Assembly (NCBI GenBank): GCA_019423685.1
Contig: JAHZAY010000004.1
Coordinates: 1-64,000, forward strand
Length of the DNA: 64,000 bases
Direction of reading: 5' to 3'
Source of the DNA: Clostridiales bacterium
GTDB taxonomy: Bacteria > Bacillota > Clostridia > Oscillospirales > Ruminococcaceae
The position numbers were made by a program, and so were the translations under genes. How positions within the stretch are numbered: position 1 is the first letter of the stretch; each line of letters starts with the position of its first letter. The notes under the pieces are model-generated. The model made no database searches. It was not told the origin of the DNA and was given only the letters and a program-made list of their open reading frames with translations. This document shows, piece after piece, positions 9,061 through 16,914 of this stretch.

Positions 9061-9645
9061 ATGAGATTTATGTCACTGGAAATGGGGACATCGATGTCGA
9101 TTCCCCAAAAATTCCGCCAATCTGCCCAGGAGTTAAAAAATGTCCACACCCTGACCGGCGTGTCCGTGCTGCTGGCAATGAGCATCGTCATTTCCTTTAT
9201 GGCTTCGGTGCGCGTCACCGAGACGATTAAGATCGGTTTGGGCTACCTGATCACTGCGCTGCTTGGGATGTTGTACGGGCCCTTCACAGCGGCTATCGCT
9301 GCGGGAGCGGGGGACATTATCAAGTATCTGGTAAAGCCGGACGGCGCCTATTTCTTTGGCTTTACATTGACCGCTATGCTGGGTGGAATGGTCTATGGCT
9401 GCCTGCTATATCGCGAGCGGGTAACCGTATGGAGGGCAATCCTCTCCAAATCAATTATCAGCCTGATCCTGAATTGCTGCCTGAACACCGTGTGGATCTC
9501 GATTCTTTATGGAATGCCGTTTTTTGGAGCGCTGGCTCCCCGCGTCATCAAAAATGTGGTGGCATTGCCTTTCGAAATTGTGCTGTTGTATATCGTCTTG
9601 AACGGCGCGTGCAAGGTGATCACTAGGGCGCGATTGCATCATTAG
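9061..9645 (+). CDS. folT: Folate ECF transporter S component FolT
   Basis: A hydrophobic protein of about 194 residues with roughly six membrane spans. It matches the folate-specific substrate-binding (S) component of energy-coupling factor transporters: KIGLGYLITALLGMLYGP and a GDIIKYLVKPDG region followed by further helices. It would take up folates together with a shared EcfAA'T module encoded elsewhere. The THF riboswitch directly upstream supports the substrate. AGGAGG at 9045-9050 favours the ATG at 9061 (spacing 10) over the ATG at 9052, which nearly touches the site. The gene is monocistronic and ends at a long hairpin. Confidence 0.9.
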   Translation: MRFMSLEMGTSMSIPQKFRQSAQELKNVHTLTGVSVLLAMSIVISFMASVRVTETIKIGLGYLITALLGMLYGPFTAAIAAGAGDIIKYLVKPDGAYFFGFTLTAMLGGMVYGCLLYRERVTVWRAILSKSIISLILNCCLNTVWISILYGMPFFGALAPRVIKNVVALPFEIVLLYIVLNGACKVITRARLHH

Positions 9646-9671
9646 AAAAACCAGAAAACCTTTATACACAG

Positions 9672-9719
9672 GGGAAACGCCGTGAAAACAAAGTTCATGT
9701 TTTCACGGCGTTTCCCTTT
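9672..9719 (+). terminator. Long hairpin after folT
   Basis: GGGAAACGCCGTGAAAAC and its exact complement form an 18-pair stem around a nine-base loop, ending in a short T-rich stretch. The T tract is weak but the stem is very stable. Confidence 0.75.
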
Positions 9720-9809
9720 GCCTTTATGAATAATACACTAAAATAGTGTGCATAATGACCTGAAAAGGGGAATATCTTTTTTGATTTTCACGAATTGTGG
9801 TGGAAGAAC

Positions 9810-9838
9810 TTGACAAGTAGACCAAAAAGGAGTATTTT
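9810..9838 (+). promoter_or_regulatory. Promoter of sufC-sufB
   Basis: TTGACA (9810-9815), 17 bases, TATTTT (9833-9838), about 50 bases before sufC. Confidence 0.6.
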
Positions 9839-9889
9839 GATTGTGTTGAATATATCCACTGATTTTCCGATAGAATTTGGAGTGACAAT

Positions 9890-10636
9890 ATGCTCGAATT
9901 AAAAAATATCTCTCTCAGCGTAGAGGACGAATTTACCAATAATGCGCAGAAGGAAATTCTGCGGGACATCAACCTGACTGTGGAAACCGGCAAATTTGTG
10001 GTCATCACCGGCCCAAATGGCGGCGGCAAATCCACCATGGCAAAAATGATTGCCGGCATCCTCAAACCGGATCAGGGGCAGATTGTGCTGGACGGCGAGG
10101 ACATCACCGGAATGAACATCACCGAGCGCGCACAGAAAGGCATCAGCTTTGCATTTCAGCAGCCGATCCGCTTTAAGGGAATCACCGTGCGCGACCTCAT
10201 CGAACTCGCTGCTGGACACCCCATCGGTGACAGTGAAGCATGCTCTTACCTGAAAAAGGTGGGACTGTGCGCGAGAGACTATATCGACCGCGAAGTCAAC
10301 GCCAGCCTCTCCGGCGGCGAAATCAAGCGCATTGAGATCGCAACGGTTATGGCACGCAAAACCAAGCTCTCCATCTTCGATGAGCCGGAAGCGGGCATCG
10401 ACCTGTGGAGCTTTAACAACCTGATCGACGTATTCCGCACCATGCGCGAGGAAATCAACGGTTCGATCATCATCATCTCCCATCAGGAGCGCATCCTGGA
10501 CATTGCAGACGAAATCGTCGTCTTGGCAGATGGCAGGATCAGCGCGCGCGGCAGCAAGGAAGAGATTCTGCCGATGCTGCTGCACGAGGACTGCCGTTTC
10601 AGCTTCAGTGGGAAGAGCGAAACGAACATCCAGTAG
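9890..10636 (+). CDS. sufC: SufC-like Fe-S cluster assembly ATPase
   Basis: A 248-residue ABC ATPase of the SufC type, which powers Fe-S cluster assembly on the SufB/D scaffold in the cytoplasm. Visible motifs are Walker A GPNGGGKST, the Q-loop region FAFQQP, the signature LSGGEIKRIEIA, Walker B LSIFDEPEAGID and the switch histidine in IIIISHQER. The FDEPEAGID wording is typical of SufC rather than of transport ATPases. The next gene, 18 bases downstream, is the SufB-like partner, so the two form one operon. No sufS, sufU or sufD is present, which matches the minimal SmsCB layout of many anaerobes. Confidence 0.92.
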   Translation: MLELKNISLSVEDEFTNNAQKEILRDINLTVETGKFVVITGPNGGGKSTMAKMIAGILKPDQGQIVLDGEDITGMNITERAQKGISFAFQQPIRFKGITVRDLIELAAGHPIGDSEACSYLKKVGLCARDYIDREVNASLSGGEIKRIEIATVMARKTKLSIFDEPEAGIDLWSFNNLIDVFRTMREEINGSIIIISHQERILDIADEIVVLADGRISARGSKEEILPMLLHEDCRFSFSGKSETNIQ

Positions 10637-10654
10637 GCAACAGGAGGGACTTCC

Positions 10655-11569
10655 ATGAACGAAATCACCAAAAGAATGTTGAGCATGATCTCGGACATTA
10701 CCGGGGAAATTAAAGGCGCATTCAATATCCGTGAGGATGGTGGGTGCGCAGGACGTCAGTCCACAGAAAATATTGAGATTATTCCAAAGGTCGGCCAGCC
10801 CGGCATCGACATCATCATCAAGCCCAATACCCATGAGACGGTATATATCCCGGCTTGTGTCACCAAGAGTGATGTGGACGACCTGGTATATAACGATTTT
10901 TATGTCGGAGAAAATTCCGACGTCGTCATTGTTGCGGGTTGCGGCGTCCATGTAGACGGGGAGGAGAGCTCCCAGCACAACGGCATCCACCGCTTCTTCA
11001 TCTCCAAAAACGCCAAGGTGCGCTATGAAGAAAAGCACATCGGCGAGGGCGAGGGAACTGGAAAGAAGATCATCAATCCGCAAACCTACATCGAGATGGC
11101 AGAGAACAGCTATATGGAGATGAACAGTGTCCAGATTAAAGGCGTTGACTCCACCAAGCGCGAGACCAAAGCGGTTCTTCAGGCCAACGCGAAGCTGGTC
11201 ATCAAGGAAAAGATTATGACCCACGGTGAGCAGCAGGCGGAGACACACTTCCAGGTCGATCTGGATGGCGAGGATTCCAGCGCCGATGTCGTTTCTCGTT
11301 CGGTTGCAAGGGGCAACTCCCACCAGCATTTCCGCTCGATTATCAACGGCAACAATCGCTGCGCCGGCCATTCTGAGTGCGACGCAATCATCATGGATCA
11401 CGGCACGGTCAGCGCTGTGCCGGAGTTGACGGCAAACGATCTCGATGCCAGCTTGATCCACGAGGCCGCTATCGGCAAGATCGCCGGCGAGCAGCTGGTT
11501 AAGCTGATGACCTTGGGACTTACCTCCGAGGAAGCGGAGTCCAAGATTGTAGAGGGCTTCTTAAAGTAA
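10655..11569 (+). CDS. sufB: Short SufB/SufD-family Fe-S scaffold protein (SmsB type)
   Basis: A 304-residue SufBD-domain protein, shorter than canonical SufB (about 470-490). It has the beta-helix core and the C-terminal block LIHEAAIGKIAGEQLVKLM with the conserved His-Glu pair, plus a Cys in GHSECDAI. A Cys also lies in the N-terminal GGCAGR. The position equivalent to the second conserved SufB cysteine, just before the HEA block, appears to lack Cys (PELTANDLDAS). With SufC it should form an ancestral two-component scaffold. AGGAGG precedes the ATG. Assignment to the minimal SMS group rests on length and gene content. Confidence 0.9.
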   Translation: MNEITKRMLSMISDITGEIKGAFNIREDGGCAGRQSTENIEIIPKVGQPGIDIIIKPNTHETVYIPACVTKSDVDDLVYNDFYVGENSDVVIVAGCGVHVDGEESSQHNGIHRFFISKNAKVRYEEKHIGEGEGTGKKIINPQTYIEMAENSYMEMNSVQIKGVDSTKRETKAVLQANAKLVIKEKIMTHGEQQAETHFQVDLDGEDSSADVVSRSVARGNSHQHFRSIINGNNRCAGHSECDAIIMDHGTVSAVPELTANDLDASLIHEAAIGKIAGEQLVKLMTLGLTSEEAESKIVEGFLK

Positions 11570-11610
11570 TAGCCACCTGGGATTGCGATCCTGAAATGAG
11601 CAGAATAAAA

Positions 11611-11648
11611 ATGCTGAAACAGCGCGCTGCTGTTTCAGCATTTTTTTA
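11611..11648 (+). terminator. Intrinsic terminator of sufCB
   Basis: ATGCTGAAACAGC and GCTGTTTCAGCAT pair around a short loop and are followed by seven T. Confidence 0.92.
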
Positions 11649-11674
11649 GCGGTAAAAGGGAAAGAATTTTCTGA

Positions 11675-11717
11675 TAAAAAAGGTACCCCGTCCGATTGGG
11701 ACGAGGTGCCTTTTTTA
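11675..11717 (-). terminator. Terminator of yedF (bidirectional)
   Basis: An imperfect GC-rich stem (GGTACCCCGTCC with GGACGAGGTGCC) is flanked by A6 and T6 runs. It can therefore terminate the minus-strand yedF and back up the sufCB terminator. Confidence 0.8.
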
Positions 11718-11735
11718 TCGAATGGATCAATGCAA

Positions 11736-12326
11736 TTACAGGGTAATGACCTTGTCTGCCATGTGCATCCGCTCGCTGATATCGTACATGTTGGAAACGG
11801 TGCCGATCTTCTGTTTACCTTCCAGGTCGAAGAATTTCAGGCAGGTGCCGCAAACCAGAATCTCAGAGCCTTTTTGCTGCAAGGTCTGCAGGTGCTCGAC
11901 TACCTGATCGTTTTCAACGGTGAGTTTTACGCCGCTGTTCATAAAGAGAATGTAACGCGGCGGATCGTTGGACTCAGCCAGAGTATAGAAGAACATGGTC
12001 ATCAGCGAAGCGCCCAGTTCCTCAGAGCCGTCACCAACAAAGTTTTTGCCGATGAACAGGGCCCAGTTATTTGGTTTGCCGCTTTCAGCAGCAGGTTCGG
12101 CAGCGGTGACAGGTCCGTTGCCGGAGAAAGCAACGTGGAAGTTGCCGTCCTTTTCCTCGACGCTGACCTGATAATTCTGGCTTTCAGCAAGTCTTGTCAG
12201 GTTCTCAACAGCAGTGTGGTTATCAACTGCAACAACAAAGGAGGTGTTGCCGGCGTCAATTTCTTTTTTTGCCATGATGACAGGCATTGGGCAAGCTTTG
12301 CCCAGCGCATCTACAAACTGATTCAT
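11736..12326 (-). CDS. yedF: YedF-like protein (TusA domain plus DsrE-like domain)
   Basis: About 196 residues. The N-terminal TusA/SirA-like domain contains the signature CPMPVIMAKKEI with its expected active cysteine. After a low-complexity Ala/Glu spacer comes a DsrE/F-like domain (FIGKNFVGDGSEELG, then ILVCGTCLKFFDLEGK). This architecture matches the family annotated as sulfurtransferase-like selenium metabolism protein YedF. The start at 12326 is chosen because AAGGA lies about ten bases upstream; the in-frame ATG at 12347 has no such site. No selD, selA or selB is in the window, so a role in selenium rather than sulfur transfer is only a family inference. Confidence 0.88.
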   Translation of the reverse strand: MNQFVDALGKACPMPVIMAKKEIDAGNTSFVVAVDNHTAVENLTRLAESQNYQVSVEEKDGNFHVAFSGNGPVTAAEPAAESGKPNNWALFIGKNFVGDGSEELGASLMTMFFYTLAESNDPPRYILFMNSGVKLTVENDQVVEHLQTLQQKGSEILVCGTCLKFFDLEGKQKIGTVSNMYDISERMHMADKVITL

Positions 12327-12365
12327 GAAGATCAGCTTCCTTTCCATGATGAAGATTTCGATTTA

Positions 12366-12394
12366 AGTATACTATCTTGGACAGCCTTTTGCAA
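12366..12394 (-). promoter_or_regulatory. Promoter of yedF
   Basis: On the minus strand, TTGCAA, 17 bases and TATACT lie 40 bases before the start codon. Confidence 0.65.
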
Positions 12395-12587
12395 GAATAT
12401 TGATTTTTTCACAATCGTTGCGCCCGATCATAGATTTTCTCAATGCTGTGGAGGGTGAATTTGTTGATAAAAAGTTCACATTTTAATCTGCAAGAATTTG
12501 CTTGCTTTCGCTCACTTTATTACAGGAGGATGGGAAAAGACCTCCTGTTACATCAAATTTGTTAATAAAGAATGGAGTTTATGAAAG

Positions 12588-13151
12588 ATGAAAAGATGGA
12601 TTGTACTTTGCTTGGCACTTGCACTGTCGCTGACCATGATGGCTGGATGCAGCCAAAATAGCGGTTCTGCCCAGGGCGGACAGGATGCGCAGCAGGAACA
12701 GGTGAAGGAGCCGGAACTGGACGATATCGTGCAGGCGGTGAAGGACACCTATGGAGAAAACTATCTGCCATCGATGGCCATCGATGAGCAGATGCTGACC
12801 GACGTGTATGGGGTCAATATGGACAATGTGGACAACTTCTACGCCGAGGGGCCGATGATCAGCGCCCACGTCGATACCTTCATTGCGGTCAAAGCAAAAG
12901 AGGGTAAAGGCGAAGAGGTACAGAAGGAGTTGCAGGCATACCTCGACTATGTGCAGGAGAATGCCATGCAGTATCCGATGAACACAGCAAAGGTTCAGGC
13001 AGCGCAGGTCGTCCGCTATGGGGACTATGTGTTCTACGTCATGTTGGGCGGCTATGATGACAATGCCGACGCAACCGAAGAGGAGAGCGTAACCTTTGCA
13101 AAAGATCAGGTGCAGAAGGGCCTGGATGCCATCGCCGACTTCTTTGCATAA
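12588..13151 (+). CDS. DUF4358-type lipoprotein
   Basis: A 187-residue predicted lipoprotein. The signal peptide ends in the lipobox MMAGC (Cys21), followed by a Gln/Gly-rich spacer and a domain with ELDDIVQAVKDTYGENYLPS and a C-terminal VVRYGDYVFYVMLGG segment, resembling the uncharacterised DUF4358 family of Clostridia. The function is not known. The start follows a modest GGAG site. A perfect ACAGGAGG/CCTCCTGT hairpin lies in the leader at 12522-12548 without a T tract. The gene stands alone between yedF and the DUF1576 gene. Confidence 0.82.
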   Translation: MKRWIVLCLALALSLTMMAGCSQNSGSAQGGQDAQQEQVKEPELDDIVQAVKDTYGENYLPSMAIDEQMLTDVYGVNMDNVDNFYAEGPMISAHVDTFIAVKAKEGKGEEVQKELQAYLDYVQENAMQYPMNTAKVQAAQVVRYGDYVFYVMLGGYDDNADATEEESVTFAKDQVQKGLDAIADFFA

Positions 13152-13196
13152 TCGTTAGAGAAAAGAAGAATTTCCCTACAATAAAATTCCTACACA

Positions 13197-13231
13197 AGGC
13201 AGCTTTTCGATTGACGGAAAGCTGCCTTTTC
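13197..13231 (+). terminator. Intrinsic terminator after the DUF4358 lipoprotein gene
   Basis: AAGGCAGCTTT and AAAGCTGCCTT pair, followed by TTTT. The loop of the hairpin contains the -35 element of the next promoter. Confidence 0.82.
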
Positions 13232-13240
13232 CAGTATAAT
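13211..13240 (+). promoter_or_regulatory. Promoter of the DUF1576 gene, overlapping a terminator
   Basis: TTGACG (13211-13216), 18 bases, TATAAT (13235-13240). The -35 element lies in the loop of the preceding terminator. Confidence 0.6.
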
Positions 13241-13282
13241 AAAGGGGAAAGGAAGAAATGATACATACTGGGAAAAAGGAGA

Positions 13283-14581
13283 GTGGACGAAATCGAAACT
13301 TCCGACCATCGAAACAACAAGATCGCAACATCCGCAACCCAAATAGAGCGCCTTTTGTGGGCTACTGCTGCCTCGATGATGCTTTTCGCCTTTGTCTTTG
13401 ATACTCCGCTTGGAATCCTTCAGGGTATTGGAAGGCTGATCGAACATCCCGACGCCTTGATTACCGATTATAGCTCGATCGGCGGTTTTGGCGCCACCTT
13501 CTTCAATGCAGGGATGATTATGTCCCTGTCCATCTTTATCATCAAGCGCAGTCACGCTGCAATCAGCGGACCTACCATTGCCTGTGTCTTTCTGATGTCC
13601 GGTTTTTCGATGTTTGGCAAGAATATCGCAAACGTCTGGCCAATTATTTTGGGAGTTTATCTTTTTTCCCGCTTTCGCAGAGAAAAGTTTTCCCAGTATG
13701 TCTACATCGCCCTGTATGGTACGGCTCTGTCCCCGATGATTACCGAGGTTGCGATGCGATTCGGCAATTTCTGGTCCAAACTGCTGGCAGTGAGCGCCTG
13801 CGGTGTGCTGATCGGATTTATGCTGCCGCCGCTGGCAACCTATTGCCTGCGCGTGCATCAGGGCTATAACCTCTACAATGTCGGTTTTGCTGCCGGCCTT
13901 GTGGGCACTTTACTGGTGTCGCTGATGAAATCGTTTGGCTATGAGGTCAACAACACTTTGAGCTGGACGTATGAAAATAACCCGCTTGTGATTGGCTACA
14001 TACTGACACTGTCGGTGGTGCTGATGGTGATCGGTTTGTTAAAAATTGAAAATAAGAAAAGTATTCTGCGCATCTATCGACATTCCGGACGTTTGGTCGC
14101 CGACTTTGTTTTGATGGATGGCCTGCCGGTGACCTTGTTTAATATGGGTTCACTCGGAGTTGTCGCCACCTTCTATATTCTCATCACCGGCGGCACGATC
14201 AACGGAGCGACAATGGGTGGAATTTTGACCATCATTGGGTTTGGCGCGTTTGGAAAACACCTGCGCAATATCATACCGATTGTGGGCGGCGTCTACCTCG
14301 GCTCGCTGGTCAAAGTCTGGAACATCAACGACCCGGCGGTGCAGTTGGCGGCGCTGTTTGGCACCTCGCTCGCGCCGATCAGCGGACAGTATGGCTGGCC
14401 GTATGGCGTGTTGGTGGGCTTTATCCATTCGTCGATGGCGCTGAATACCGGCATCCTGCATGCGGGACTCAACCTGTACAACAACGGCTTTTCCGCAGGC
14501 ATCCTTGCGCTGATTATTGTTCCGATTATCGAGACTTTTAAAAAGCATCGGGACCAGTTTGTGATAAAAAGAGAGGATTGA
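13283..14581 (+). CDS. DUF1576 family polytopic membrane protein
   Basis: A 432-residue membrane protein with about ten to twelve hydrophobic segments beginning near residue 28. It matches the DUF1576 family, whose substrate and role are unknown. The sequence shows internal similarity between halves: a GFGATFFNAGM...SGPTIACVF...GFSMFGKN block and a NMGSLGVVATF...NGATMGGIL...GFGAFGKH block. This suggests an inverted or tandem repeat fold like that of a transporter. The start appears to be GTG at 13283, with AAAGGA only two bases upstream; no better in-frame start exists before the first membrane span. A 115-residue gene follows four bases later, presumably in the same operon. Confidence 0.85.
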   Translation: MDEIETSDHRNNKIATSATQIERLLWATAASMMLFAFVFDTPLGILQGIGRLIEHPDALITDYSSIGGFGATFFNAGMIMSLSIFIIKRSHAAISGPTIACVFLMSGFSMFGKNIANVWPIILGVYLFSRFRREKFSQYVYIALYGTALSPMITEVAMRFGNFWSKLLAVSACGVLIGFMLPPLATYCLRVHQGYNLYNVGFAAGLVGTLLVSLMKSFGYEVNNTLSWTYENNPLVIGYILTLSVVLMVIGLLKIENKKSILRIYRHSGRLVADFVLMDGLPVTLFNMGSLGVVATFYILITGGTINGATMGGILTIIGFGAFGKHLRNIIPIVGGVYLGSLVKVWNINDPAVQLAALFGTSLAPISGQYGWPYGVLVGFIHSSMALNTGILHAGLNLYNNGFSAGILALIIVPIIETFKKHRDQFVIKRED

Positions 14582-14585
14582 AAAT

Positions 14586-14933
14586 ATGCTATTCACCAGA
14601 AAAAAGATCACGACGATCGTAGACGAGTTGACGACCTTTTTCTTCGCCGTTGGTTCGGATGACATGGTGGTCAAGATTAAGCAGACGCCGGAGGGATTTC
14701 GCATCTTTTTTGCCAGCAATTTCGATAAGAAGATGCAAAAGACGGTGGAACACCTCCAGGAGAACCTGACCTGTGGGCGCGCGCCGGAGATTGAGGAGAG
14801 CTATTGGGGATTAAATGGCAGCGGCGACTTCCAGGACGAAAATGAGCTGATTTTGATTGGTGCGATGATCGACTCAGCGAAGGTGGAGATCTGTGACGGG
14901 TATGCCACTCTCGACCTTTTCCGCGCATTTTAA
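14586..14933 (+). CDS. Small uncharacterised protein in operon with DUF1576
   Basis: A 115-residue soluble protein, not assigned to a known family. It begins MLFTRKKITTIVDELTTFFF and contains acidic stretches (EIEESYWGLNG, FQDENELILIGAMID). The start codon lies four bases after the stop of the DUF1576 gene, so translation is likely coupled, and the shared terminator follows at once. The tight linkage suggests a cytosolic partner or regulator of the membrane protein. The function is unknown. Confidence 0.75.
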   Translation: MLFTRKKITTIVDELTTFFFAVGSDDMVVKIKQTPEGFRIFFASNFDKKMQKTVEHLQENLTCGRAPEIEESYWGLNGSGDFQDENELILIGAMIDSAKVEICDGYATLDLFRAF

Positions 14934-14940
14934 AATGTAA

Positions 14941-14976
14941 AAACCCCCCTTCGCCTAAACGGCGAAGGGGGTTTTT
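14941..14976 (+). terminator. Bidirectional terminator between converging genes
   Basis: AACCCCCCTTCGCC and GGCGAAGGGGGTT form a strong stem with flanking A and T runs. It serves the DUF1576 operon and the minus-strand S11 peptidase homologue. Confidence 0.88.
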
Positions 14977-14988
14977 CATCGGTTGGAT

Positions 14989-16638
14989 TTATCTTTTTCT
15001 TCTAGTATTGCTGGAGGAAGTTGGCCGCTGGGGACGTCCCTGCTGGTTGAGCTGTTGACGGCGCCTTGCCTGCGCTTTTTTGCGGGCCAGGCGCTTTTTG
15101 TACTTCCTCTTGTTGCGGATGCGCACGATCAACAGAATAATGAGCAGAGCAAGGAAGATGAAAAAGACAATTTTGACGACGTTAAAGATCTTGGAGAAGA
15201 GCTCTTGACGGGCCTGCTGCTTTTGAGCCTCCACCTCGCTGAAGGTGAGGACGTTGACTTTGAGCTTGAGAGCCGTCATGGTCGGCACCATGTAGTTCAT
15301 GGCTTCCTGTGTCTTGCTGCTGACAATGGAGAAGGTGAGGGTGGAGGGCATGTCCTGTCCCTCATAGTAGCGCCCAGGAATGTCCGAGGTGATGGCGATG
15401 TCGTCCTTGGTAAAGTTTTTGTGCAGCAGAATGGTGAAATCGGAGTCGGTGGAGTAGGTCGCAGTGCCGATCATCTCGGCGTCTCCATTTTCATCGTAGC
15501 TGTAAACGGCAGTCTGGAATCCGGCAGGAGCGAGCTCATCGGCTGTGTAGGTGATGGGGGTAAAGTTGTTGAAACAGTAATCGAAGAGGTTGGTCATGTC
15601 GGTCTGCAATGAATAGGCGCTGCTGCCGGTGCAGTTGAGCGCGACGCAGATTAAGCGCACGCCATCTCTCTCCACCACGGCAACGCCAGTGTGGTTGCCC
15701 TGGGTGGTCATGCCGGTTTCCATGCCCAGGATGCCGCTGTAATAGTTGTCGCTGGAGGTGACCATCATGCTTTCATCGCTGCTGCGGCGCCAGTTGCGGG
15801 GCAGCGACTGCTTGTTGGTCGGGTCCATTGCGTACTCGGTCTGGCCAAAGTACTGCAAGAAGTTGGGGGTGGTCAGCGCGTAGCGGGTAATCAAGGCCAT
15901 GTCGTACGCGGTGGTGTATTGGTTGTCGTTGTACAGACCGTGTGGATTGGCAAAGTTTGTGTTGACGCAGCCGAGCTCTTTGGCCTTTTCGTTCATCATC
16001 TCAACAAAGCCGGCCGTGTAGCTGGTGGAGCCGTCGTCCAGCACGACCGAGCGGTTGGCGATTTTGGCTGTGCAGTCCGCAAGGGCGTTGGCAGCGTCGT
16101 CTGCCGACTGGATGGTGGTGGCATACAGCAGGTCGCGGATGTTGATGATTTCATCTTGGGTGATGGCGACGTAGGTGCCATAGCTAAACTGGTAGGATTC
16201 AGGATAGGTGGGGAAGACATCTTCGGTGGTGATGGTGTAGGTGGATTCCGGGTCCACATATTCGAGTGCAAGGGCGGTGGTCATCACCTTGGTGATGTCG
16301 CCCGGGTACTGCTTTGAGTCGGGGTAACGGGAGATGAGCACCTGCCCGGTGTCTGCATTCATCACAATGTAGGATTCCGAGGTGATGGTCGGCAGGGCAG
16401 TCACCTCGCTGCTGCCGGTCGCCTGCTGGCCGGTGGTTTGTGTCGTTTGGCCGGTTTGCGTTTCCTGACCGGTCTGGGTTTGATCGGTCTGTGTCTCTGG
16501 CGTGGTAGTAGCTTCGGCAGTTTGGGTTTGTTCGGCCTGCGTTTCTGACGTGCTAGTTGTGGTTGCCTGTGCAAATGCGGGCAACGCCATCTGGCAGGCA
16601 ATCAGCAGGCTAACTGCCAAGGATATCAGTCTTTTCAA
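14989..16638 (-). CDS. D-alanyl-D-alanine carboxypeptidase (S11) homologue lacking catalytic motifs
   Basis: A 549-residue protein laid out like DacF-type penicillin-binding proteins: a signal peptide (about 1-23), a Thr/Gln-rich linker (25-75), an S11 domain (about 82-335), a PBP5-like C-terminal domain, a membrane helix (about 500-522) and a highly basic tail. All three active-site motifs are altered. The SxxK serine is Asp (D114-ITK117, in YPGDITKVMT), SxN reads S178-A-D180, and KTG reads E307-T-G309. The genomic codons (GAC, GAC, GAA) confirm the residues as read. Without the nucleophile it cannot be a normal carboxypeptidase; it is probably a binding or scaffold pseudoenzyme of the cell envelope. 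The frame is intact, so it is not a decaying gene. Confidence 0.88.
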   Translation of the reverse strand: MKRLISLAVSLLIACQMALPAFAQATTTSTSETQAEQTQTAEATTTPETQTDQTQTGQETQTGQTTQTTGQQATGSSEVTALPTITSESYIVMNADTGQVLISRYPDSKQYPGDITKVMTTALALEYVDPESTYTITTEDVFPTYPESYQFSYGTYVAITQDEIINIRDLLYATTIQSADDAANALADCTAKIANRSVVLDDGSTSYTAGFVEMMNEKAKELGCVNTNFANPHGLYNDNQYTTAYDMALITRYALTTPNFLQYFGQTEYAMDPTNKQSLPRNWRRSSDESMMVTSSDNYYSGILGMETGMTTQGNHTGVAVVERDGVRLICVALNCTGSSAYSLQTDMTNLFDYCFNNFTPITYTADELAPAGFQTAVYSYDENGDAEMIGTATYSTDSDFTILLHKNFTKDDIAITSDIPGRYYEGQDMPSTLTFSIVSSKTQEAMNYMVPTMTALKLKVNVLTFSEVEAQKQQARQELFSKIFNVVKIVFFIFLALLIILLIVRIRNKRKYKKRLARKKAQARRRQQLNQQGRPQRPTSSSNTRRKR

Positions 16639-16914
16639 AAAAAGGACCTCCTAATCTATCAAAATTCAGGATATGCAATCTTCTTTTGTTCTATCTTAGC
16701 ATAAATTTCCGAAAAAAAGAAGGAGTATGGACAGATTTTCTTACAAATAGATATAAAATAGATATAAAACTGCGGACAATATTCCACCGGTGGCAAGAGT
16801 GTGGTGGAATAAAGTGCCCTTTAGGCGGGAAAACTATTTTCGGAAAACAAAAAACTTTTCCAAATAAGGGATCGAAATTTGATCCAGCTGAAATTTCAGA
16901 AAGAAGGATGAACG

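Noticed and set aside
9899..11461. A 520-codon minus-strand frame across sufC and sufB
   Set aside because: It spans two well-supported plus-strand genes and their junction, with no domain or start signal. It is a shadow.
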